A stretch of 62,000 nucleotides of DNA from Tubulanus polymorphus (Eukaryota; Nemertea; Palaeonemertea; Tubulaniformes; Tubulanidae): contig NC_134033.1 of NCBI RefSeq assembly GCF_964204645.1, positions 1,547,631 to 1,609,630 of the forward strand. The letters run 5' to 3'. The translations under genes and the position numbers were made by a program. This document shows, one piece after another, positions 50,801-62,000 of the stretch. A model generated the notes under the pieces. That model was given only the letters and a program-made list of their open reading frames with translations, was not told the DNA's origin and did no database searches. Position 1 is the first letter of the stretch. Every line of letters starts with the position of its first letter.

Positions 50801-51773
50801 ATGTCGACTCAATGGTCAGATCTAATGTCAACTCTATCTTGGAGTCATTCAGTCTTATTACTCCACCAACATTCAACGGTCAACTGGGCAAACAACTCAA
50901 GCAAATCAGGTAATTATCTTTCTCATCACTTCTCACTTTAAAATTTGTAGTTTTGTGTAATATTTTGATGTGTTTTAAATCTGTATTTATATTTTGTTTT
51001 ATCATTTCAGTTTCTCCAATTTGCTGTTGTTACTATGAACCGGAAAACACTGCTTCGCAAAAACAACGTCGTACAGTGTGAACAAATCTGATCAATCAAA
51101 ATCCACTATATTGCTATCAGTTGCATCTCTTGGACAGTATCGCTATCAGTTGCATCTCGTGGACAGTATCGCTATCAGTTGCTTCTCGTGGACGGTATCG
51201 CTATCAGTTGCGTCTCGTGGACGGTATCGCTATCAGTTGCGTCTCGTGGACGGTATCGCTATCAGTTGCGTCTCGTGGACGGTATCGCTATCAGTTGCGT
51301 CTCGTGGACGGTATCGCTATCAGTTGCGTCTCGTGGACGGTATCGCTATCAGTTGCGTCTCGTGGACGGTATCGCTATCAGTTGCGTCTCGTGGACGGTA
51401 TCGCTATCAGTTGCGTCTCGTGGACGGTATCGCTATCAGTTGCGTCTCGTGGACGGTATCGCTATCAGTTGCGTCTCGTGGACGGTATCGCTATCAGTTG
51501 CGTCTCGTGGACAGTATCGCTATCAGTTCCATCAACTGGACAAACAACTCAAGCAAATCAGGTAAATATTTCTTTCTCATAATTCCTTGTATTCGAATTA
51601 CTTTATAGATTTGTTACATTTTGATGGGATTGAAATCTATATTTATGTTTCGATTATTTTGTTGTTTTTCAGTTTCTACAATTTGCTGCTGTTATGATAT
51701 GGGACAGTCGAAGCGCAAAGTCGATACTCAAGAGAAATTGATACTCAAAGAATTTTGGATATCAAATCTGTGA
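50801..51773 (+). CDS. Cysteine-rich family, unit 3 with a different tail
   Basis: Exon A 50,801-50,909, exon B 51,011-51,561, exon C from 51,673. Exon C begins VSTICCCYDM, then switches to GQSKRKVDTQEKLILKEFW and ends at TGA (51,771-51,773). A to C splicing gives 69 residues with only three cysteines. The tail lacks the ten-cysteine part, so this unit is either truncated or an alternative form. Confidence 0.35.
51117..51530 (+). repeat. 29-bp VNTR, unit 3 (about 14 copies)
   Basis: Same unit, inside exon B. Confidence 0.97.
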
Positions 51774-51949
51774 AATTGAGACCAAAATGATCAAATGTGC
51801 GTCTCAATCCTATGAAATTGAGATCAAATGTTCCATATTGAAATATCAAAATTGTCTATCAAATCTTTGAAATCGAGACCAAATTGATCCATGATCCGTG
51901 AAACTATCATTTCCTTCAGAATTTAAATATGGAATCTCAGTTATTTGCC

Positions 51950-53170
51950 TAATTCAATTTTCTTGCCAACAGGATTTGAACCTGTAAATGGATAAATCAT
52001 TCTGGATGATAATGATGTATTACTAAACGGCAGGACGCAGTTCTATAGGGTTCTGAGTTCAGATTTAACACAAAAAGTTAAATCATGCGTTAGCAATGTA
52101 CTAATTACTAATTCTAGTTGAAAGATTTGATTATTTGAGTCTTCGAACTCACGAAGCTGAACTTAACAAAGGAAACTTCTATGATTTCCAATGAATTGCC
52201 TTTTGAAAAACGACCAAATTATTTTGAGGCATTCATTATTCGGGAATTTTACCTGAATAGAATCCTATTTTTATTGAAATGAAAAGCTCAAGTGAAACAC
52301 GCGAATAAAATCTCGTGTCTACGTTGGAAACACTTTGTGAAATTTTTCGAATTTCAGAAATTGTCATCAGGAATCGAACCTGAAACTGCACAGATTATTA
52401 TATCTGGTTTACTCTTACCAATGAGCCAGATGGTGAACTTTAAACAACGTTGAGCAACAGTCAAAATGCTCTCTAAATCTGGATAATTTCGTCATCATTT
52501 TTGATTAAATTGCCATTTTTTGACGTCAAATTACTTTCATTTTTAGCAAAAAAACGACTACAGTATCAGTTAAGTCTTATTCACAGATTTTCATGATCTG
52601 GACCTGATATTGAACTTCTGAAATTTGGCATTCGTTTTTCTTACAGATATCGTCATCGAATTATTGAAACTGAAAGGATTTTCCTGTTGGAATTTCTTTT
52701 TAGTTTCCATGTTTTGTATTCGATGCTGGTTTTGAACAAGTAAAAAATTTTTAAGGAGAAATCTCTAACATTTCTCTGCTTACAGGGACCGAACCTGTCA
52801 CTATAAAATTACCAAGTTTTGTGTGATATCAAAATCTGCTATTTTTGGTATCAAATACTTTCATTTTCAGCGAAAACTACAACAGTTATGAAGTTATGTC
52901 TTATTCATAACTTCATAAACTGAACCTGATATCGAACTTCTCAACTTTGGAAAATTTGTTGGGAAGTTTTTGTGAAATTTATTGTCATCAAAGTAAAATC
53001 CTAAAAGGAGTTTCTTATTCATGGAATCATGTATGTTTTAGTTTCCATGTTTTGCATTTGATGCTCGGTTCAAAAGAACCCGAAGTGTTTAGAAATGATA
53101 AAATCTTTAACACTTTTCAGTTTAGTAGAAATAATGTGTATCTTCAGGGACCGAACCTGTAAACATTATT
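51950..53170 (-). repeat. Diverged quasi-tandem series with tRNA-type B boxes
   Basis: T-arm/B-box sequences on the minus strand (GGTTCAAATCC, GGTTCGATTCC, GGTTCGGTCCC twice) are near 51,970, 52,369, 52,786 and 53,147. The second is preceded by a good A box, TGGCTCATTGGTAAGAG, at about 52,430. Other shared blocks ('tagtttccatgttttg') confirm a repeat of 360-420 bp. Acceptor stems do not close, so these are not working tRNAs. Confidence 0.55.
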
Positions 53171-53529
53171 TCAAGTCTCATGTGACTTCATCAAAATAAA
53201 TTATGAAAAATCTCGATGTTATACGATTATTTATTGTTCGACATTTCAGTCGACTCGGGTTCGAACAAGGGAAAAAAACGTTTGTGTAATGTAAGAAAAA
53301 AAATCATGTAAGAAAAAAAAATATATTGTAAGAAAAAAATATATATTGTAAATCAACAACCACGATGACGACAACAACGGGAATGGCAATGATGGACAAC
53401 AACAGTAACCATAGTAACAACTAATTGGCTCCGTTAACTCCTGATACAACATCCACTCTATGACCACACGTTCAGTTGTCAACTTACCGGTAAGATCTAA
53501 TGTCAGTGATCAACTCCGTGCTATCGATT

Positions 53530-53660
53530 GATTCGCTCTGCTATCATTTACTGTCAACGCGCAGTGGTCAACTGAATCTACTGTCAACTCACCACGTGAT
53601 CGACTGGCACTGCTATCATTTACCGTCAACGTGCGGTGGTCATCTAACCCTGCGATCAAC
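53530..53660 (+). repeat. 72-bp array, unit 4 (about two copies)
   Basis: Shortest 72-bp array; the leader of the other units is missing upstream. Confidence 0.85.
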
Positions 53661-53705
53661 TCAGTACTGTCAACTCAAACTGCGGCCAACGCTACTCTCA
53701 GCTAA

Positions 53706-54731
53706 ATGTCGACTCAATGGTCAGATCTAATGTCAACTCTATCTTGGAGTCATTCAGTCTTATTACTCCACCAACATTCAACGGTCAACTGGGCAAACAA
53801 CTCAAGCAAATCAGGTAATTATCTTTCTCATCACTTCTCACTTTAAAATTTGTAGTTTTGTGTAATATTTTGATGTGTTTGAAATCTGTATTTATATTTT
53901 GTTTTATCATTTCAGTTTCTCCAATTTGCTGTTGTTACTATGAACCGGAAAACACTGCTTCGCAAAAACAACGTCGTACAGTGTGAACAAATCTGATCAA
54001 TCAAAATCCACTATATTGCTATCAGTTGCATCTCGTGGACGGTATCGCTATCAGTTGCGTCTCGTGGACAGTATCGCTATCAGTTGCATCTCGTGGACGG
54101 TATCGCTATCAGTTGCGTCTCGTGGACGGTATCGCTATCAGTTGCGTCTCGTGGACGGTATCGCTATCAGTTGCGTCTCGTGGACGGTATCGCTATCAGT
54201 TCCATCAACTGGACAAACAACTCAAGCAAATCAGGTAAATATTTCTTTCTCATAATTCCTTGTATTCGAATGACTTTGTAGCTTTGTAATATTTTGATCG
54301 GATTGAAATCTATATTTATATTTTGATTATTTTGTTGTTTTTCAGTTTCTACAATTTGCTGCTGTTATGATATGGGACAGTCGAAGCGCAAAGTCGACAC
54401 TGCGCATATATTAGTAACTGTCAACTTGCTCAATGGTCAATTCAAATCTACGGTCAACTGGACAAACAACTCAAGCAAATCAGGTAAATATTACTTTCTC
54501 ATAATTCCTTGTATTCGAATTACTTTGTTGCTTTGTAATATTTTGATCGGATTGAAATCTATATTTATATTTTGATTATTTTGTTGTTTTTCAGTTTCTA
54601 CAATTTGCTGCTTTTATGATATGAACTGTAAAGCAGGATGTGCCGAACAGTGTGAAAAATCGCATTCAGAAAAAAATGTACCAAACAAATGTGATTACAA
54701 AACATCAATGTTGCGATGTAAAGTAACATAG
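53706..54731 (+). CDS. Cysteine-rich family, unit 4 with an extra exon and early stop
   Basis: Exon A 53,706-53,814, exon B 53,916-54,234, an extra exon 54,346-54,483 (VSTICCCYDMGQSKRKVDTA to WTNNSSKS, 46 codons, phase 1-1), and a last exon from 54,595. The last exon reads VSTICCFYDMNCKAGC, then TAG at 54,729-54,731 where the other units continue, so it loses the final two cysteines. A to extra to last stays open for about 127 codons. The extra exon looks like a duplication of the exon end plus the CCCY start. Confidence 0.35.
54022..54200 (+). repeat. 29-bp VNTR, unit 4 (about six copies)
   Basis: Same unit, shortest array. Confidence 0.97.
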
Positions 54732-54966
54732 AAACAATTCGATCTATCGAAACATCAGGTTTGCTGTTATCAGTCAAGAGACTATCTGATATAAATGCGT
54801 GAGAGTCACCTGCTATGCTATCCAGTCTTACGGGACCGTCTCATACAATGCGATATCGAGTATGAAAGTTGAATGATACCCACAGCGAAAAGGCTTATAT
54901 GATACAATACGTCATGTTCATCAGTAACAAAGAAACGAGACGAACTGAGTTGAGACACCAAGGATC

Positions 54967-55090
54967 AAGTAACCCGCTATCTGTCGTAGATCCAGTAACC
55001 CGCTATCTGTGGTGGATCCAGTAACCCGCTATCTGTCGTGGATCCAGTAACCCGCTATCTGTCATGGATCCAGTAACCCGCTATCTGTCA
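54967..55090 (+). repeat. 26-bp array after unit 4
   Basis: Five copies of the 'ccagtaacccgctatctgtc' unit. Confidence 0.9.
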
Positions 55091-55379
55091 TAGGGCTGTC
55101 GTATATAGTCCAATACGTCACGATCGCGAGTAATAACGAAACAGCTCGAATCACAAACGTTCCAGTGCACAAATTACTCGCTAGCGTTCCTTCTCGCTTG
55201 CGATCTCGAGATATTTTCCAGAAAGAAAAATTTGGTTGAAAGTGTACGTTGTGCAATCGGGTAGTGGAAGGAGTTAAAGGAGCTGAATCGCCTCGTTCGT
55301 TCGTTACTACGTTTGGTTACTTCGCGTAATTAGACTCGTTTCAAAATTCGTAAACGCTTCATCGACGATGACGACAACT

Positions 55380-58310
<2,931 letters not shown>

Positions 58311-58313
58311 GTT

Positions 58314-59030
58314 TTTAGGATGTTTGTCATCATTAGGAACTATATATTGACATTTTTGTTTGTTGATCAGGACTACATCGAACTGGATGTTGGCAAGCGT
58401 TAGAACTCACCGAGAGGATAAACAAACAATCGAACAAATATTGGGAGAACTTGACGTCAGTTATAGTGAACTTTACGAGGACTAAATATGTGACACTACC
58501 GATTTGCTTTTGAACTAAAAACAGGGCAACTGAAAAAAAACTGTGTGGCATCTAGAACCTGTCGTTCTCTCCCGGACGAAACTAGGAATATCCCCGATTC
58601 AAATTTACTCTTAAGCCTAATTCTTTCATAGAAAGTTGTTCCTTTAATAGTTTCAGAGCATTTTTTCTGGTTACAGTGTTAGTGGTAGTTGAATGCACTA
58701 TTTTAGAGAATAAAATTTAATTTGCTCAGAATTCTTCCTTTGGCATGTGAGCCTATCGCTTTACCGGATGCTAATACATTCCGCTGACAAAAGAGTTCTA
58801 TCAAAAATGGTTTGAAATTCGTTTTAAAAAGATGATCCCCTTCAAAAAACCTTAAACGACAGTAGAATTATTCATATACAATGGAATCGTATTAGATAAT
58901 CAACGAAATTCGGCTAAGAAAAATATCTTTATTACTCGCATTCCACAGTAAGATAGCGAGGCCGAGTTAGATATCTACCGTACAGTGCTGCCCCTATGAA
59001 TTACGGTAGCGGAATTTCTGTGAACTAAAA
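58314..59030. repeat. Duplicated block, left copy
   Basis: Recurs at 61,450-62,000 in the same orientation, with an internal deletion in the right copy. Shared landmarks: 'ggatgtttgtcatcattagg', 'gaggataaacaaac' and 'accggatgctaatacattcc'. Confidence 0.9.
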
Positions 59031-59587
59031 TAGTAGCGCATATTTACCGCCGGAATTTAAATTTCCTTATTACGTACAATACGGACCAGTGTGGCGCCTA
59101 ATTCTGATTGAATATGATACTATGAAAACGTTCTGAATTTTGTATGATATTTCCTAATTTTATAGGTAACATATTTAATTCTTTTAGCTAAAATTCACTT
59201 ACCTATCAATTAATGTAGTATTTATATACAGAATAACTTATTCGTTTACATTTTTGAATGATAAAATTGACAAAATGTCCATATTTTTTCTTCGATATAT
59301 TCTAATTGCGCAGAAATAATCAGGGAACATACAAACACCTGTCGCTCTCTCCCAGACCATACTAGAAATACCCCGATTCAAAAGTACTCTTTCAAGGCTT
59401 ATTCTTTCATAGAAAAATTGTTTGGCCAGACGTTTCAGAGCAGTTTTCAGAGTTTGAGAAATTTCCTCGGAATCCGGCCCGCAAATCGGTAATTAGTTCG
59501 TCCACTACGGCCGTTCGAAGACTCTGGCAAGCGAGTATTATGTTAGTTCACGTTTTCCACGCTATCGTTATACATAGGGGCAGCACT
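58984..59587. mobile_element. TIR element
   Basis: AGTGCTGCCCCTATG (58,984-58,998) is the exact inverse of 59,573-59,587. Similarity continues inward for about 55 bp. No transposase frame and no clear target duplication. A second left end is at about 61,963. Confidence 0.6.
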
Positions 59588-59589
59588 AG

Positions 59590-60540
59590 ATGGTCAAGAT
59601 TAGATCGCACTATTTTTACTGTGGAGCGGGCTCAATTCAATCGCTAATTCTTTATTTACAGTGAACTATTCCCTCAATTGATAAAGACTTTAAAGCCACG
59701 ATGATTTTAAATGTACGACTTTTGAATTGGGTAAAATGATAAGAATTCATCATATTTTATGTCCTCAGGGCCCCGGGGACGCACAGGGAGACCTCACTCC
59801 ACCGCAAACACGTCACGACACACTAGTCAGGCCCTGACTCGACCAGTTAGTTACAATGGCTTTCTCCCTGCCACAGGCTGGGCTCTTGTGAAAAACGAGA
59901 ATCTGTTAAACCAGTGTGACCAGGGGACTGAAAACTGCTGAAAACCTTTGCTGAAGCCTTTAGGCTACTATGTCAGAGTAATTGTACTGTTTTGCTCCCC
60001 TTTTCACCCATCCTCCCTCAACCTCTCACCCCATCCTCCCTCAACCTCACCCAACCTCATCATCCCATTGTCCCCAACCTCTCACCCCATCCTCCCTCAA
60101 CCTCTCACCCCATCCTCCCCCAACTACTCTCAGTCAGTCTCCCTGTTAATGTGATTTCAATTTTAGTATTTCAGGTTTTCCTGTCGGGCTGTCGTGTGTA
60201 AACTTCATCATGAATACTGGATGTGGTGGACTTCAACTGAAATTTATCACAGTTTTACTTCTTCCGGACTACTAGTGAACTAACCAGACTATATGTGAAC
60301 TAACCGGACCATTTAGTCCATTTAGGACCATTTAGATTGATACTCATAAAAAACAGTCAGTGGTGGACTTCAGGAGGTGTGGAACTCTGTGGATTTGTGG
60401 GACTCGGTGGACTACCATTACTGCTAGACAAGGGCTGGTGAGTGTGAGTAGAATTTCTTAAAAGTTTCCCAAACAATTATGAGAAAGCAGTTTATCTGTA
60501 AACACTGTTTACTGCATTTCATAAGAATTGTCAATGGGGT
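59590..60540. other. Possible exon and pyrimidine-rich repeat
   Basis: A 60-codon frame (59,759-59,941; MSSGPRGRTGRPHSTANTS) follows an acceptor-like tgtcctcag and is GC-richer than its surroundings, so it may be a terminal exon; no partner was found. At 60,000-60,125 a 20-bp 'cctctcaccccatcctccct' repeat occurs. Confidence 0.25.
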
Positions 60541-60599
60541 TATTTGAAGCAGCCTGTAATTGTGTTGCAGGAATTATAATACAGGGTTTTAGTAAGAGC

Positions 60600-61340
60600 A
60601 TCAATTTCTACCTTAAAAATTAATTGAATATTTGACATCATTGAATAAAATTCGATTTTGGGCCGAATTTCCCAGGCAAATTTCATCAAAATTTGTGACG
60701 AAATTAAGGGGGTCAAAACACGAAATCCTGAATATCTCATTTTAGTTGCCTCGGATCCTAAATCTAACCCCATATTCGTAATCAGCACCCCAAAAAAACA
60801 TGTCTGCACTAAGTTTCATTAAAATTGGGCAAAAAAAAAATTTTGACTTTGTACCCCATTTTTGGGGTGCATATTTTGGGCATTAAAACCCTTATTTTCC
60901 CATGAAGATGAATTCCGATTCAAAATCTGATTGCGGATCCGGAATCTACACCTCAGAATACATATTCCTACCAATTTTAGAAGGAATCAGAGAAAAAAAA
61001 TTTTTCGCCGAAAAAAAACTCCTGGACTTACACCTTAGATTTTTGCCATTTTTGGCCAAAAAACCGAATCTCTTCGATTTGCTTGAAATTTTAGTCCTTT
61101 ATAATCTCAGGGGTGCTGATTCCAAATCTGTAATCAGATTTTGAATATCTCAAAAACTCTGGGGTCCAAGGCCTTTTGAAAATTAAGGGGTCCCCCCAAA
61201 AATTCGAATTTCTCATTTTCTGGGCCTCGGATCCGGAAAATTCGTTCAGATTTGCGATCAGCACCCCTTAATACATGTCTGAACGGAATTTCATCAAAAT
61301 CGGAGACAAAAAATATTTGACCCCTGACACTCATTTTGGG
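60600..61340. repeat. Diverged tandem repeat, about 300-bp unit
   Basis: Recurring phrases 'cctcggatcc', 'aatcagcacccc', 'atgtctg', 'tttcatcaaaat' mark two to three diverged copies. No coding frame is conserved. Confidence 0.6.
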
Positions 61341-61449
61341 AGTAGCCTACCTTAGATTGCCATTTCTCTGATACACCGGTAACTAGACTTAACTCTAACT
61401 GTGTATAACTGATTGGTGGCATCAAATCTATTAAGTTTCTTTTATATCT

Positions 61450-62000
61450 TTTAGGATGTTTGTCATCATTAGGATGGAATTATTTTGAGTTTGATGATCA
61501 GGATCAGATGAACTGGGTAAATATGTGTGGGCAGTGTTAGACCTCACCGGGAGGATAAACAAACAAACGAACAAATATTGGGAGAACTTGACTTCAAATT
61601 TACTCTTAAGCATTATTCTTTAATAGTTTCCGAGCATTATTTCTGGTTACAGTGTTAGTGGTAGTTGAATGCACTATTTTAGAGAATAAAATTTAATTTG
61701 CTTGAAGTTCTTCCTTTGGCATGTGAGCCTACCGCTTTACCGGATGCTAATACATTCCGCAGACAAAAGAGTTCTATCAAAAATGGTTTAAAATTCGTTT
61801 TAAAAAGACGATCCCCTTCGAAAAACCTTAAACGATAGTAGAATTATTCATATACAATGGAATCGTATTAGATAATCAACGAAATTCGGCTAAGAAAAAT
61901 ATCTGTATTGCTCGCATGCCACAGTAAGATCGCGAGGCTGAGTTAAATATTTACCGTACAGTGCTGCCCCTATGAATAACGATAGCGGAATTTCTGCGAA
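61450..62000. repeat. Duplicated block, right copy
   Basis: Direct duplicate of 58,314-59,030. It runs off the window end inside the left TIR of the element described at 58,984. Confidence 0.9.

Larger units (their letters stand above)
46291..55370 (+). repeat. Four tandem composite gene-like units
   Basis: Exon A ends are at 46,705, 48,584, 50,909 and 53,814. Each unit has the leader 'atcgcgatattccgcttatg' (absent in unit 4), a 72-bp array, exon A, an intron, exon B with the 29-bp array, an intron, exon C, and in units 1, 2 and 4 a 26-bp 'ggatccagtaacccgctatc' array and a shared tail with (TTCG)n. Confidence 0.95.

Noticed and set aside
52365-52440. Functional tRNA gene on the minus strand
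   Set aside because: D and T arms fit, but the anticodon loop has six bases and the acceptor stem is absent.

Overview
The window is metazoan nuclear DNA, AT-rich and crowded with satellites, miniature transposons, tRNA-derived repeats and intron-containing genes. It looks like a marine invertebrate, but nothing in it fixes the phylum. No bacterial-style genes are present. The long open frames on offer are mostly repeat shadows; the real coding content is spliced.

Region by region. 1-11,200: the 3' end of a Penelope-like element (GIY-YIG endonuclease tail) at the left edge, then mostly non-genic DNA with hairpins, a 742-bp TIR element with a 5-bp target duplication (5155-5896), a fold-back MITE family, and a piggyBac-like MITE (8993-9890) with a TA-flanked MITE nested inside it. 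11,237-33,829: one plus-strand gene assembled here from about 43 exons, most only 24-54 nt long. Every exon from 1 to 39 begins and ends in phase 0. Six micro-exons and their introns are present in three consecutive copies of a 1.73-kb module (11,759-16,953). Several exons are little more than codon repeats (Ala, Thr, Pro), and several carry KRK/RRR clusters resembling nuclear localisation signals. Two larger exons and an acidic, Pro-Glu-rich terminal exon end the gene at a TAG that lies inside a 36-bp inverted repeat. The product would be up to 777 residues; I do not recognise its family.

33,830-46,200: 3' flank and repeats. It holds a 160-bp satellite, short tandem arrays, a pyrimidine tract, an inverted and rearranged copy of part of the micro-exon gene (38,825-40,053, minus strand, with open exons and intact splice sites), a 3.5-kb array of hairpin units with GGGGTAAGAT cores, and a 28-bp array. 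46,290-55,370: four tandem plus-strand composite units. Each has a 72-bp array, a short exon with an ATG, a phase-1 intron, an exon carrying a 29-bp VNTR, a second phase-1 intron and a last exon. In two units that last exon encodes a ten-cysteine peptide, a third has a truncated version, and the fourth a different tail. Between units 3 and 4 is a diverged quasi-tandem series with tRNA-type B boxes. 55,370-62,000: AT-rich DNA with a TA microsatellite, a TIR element, and a duplicated block (58.3-59.0 kb and 61.45-62.0 kb).

The two loci of most interest are the micro-exon gene, whose phase-0 exons could be included or skipped in any combination without breaking the frame, and the tandem cysteine-rich family, whose exons are joined by phase-1 introns with repeated exon ends. 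All splice models are read by eye from sequence and are not backed by transcripts.
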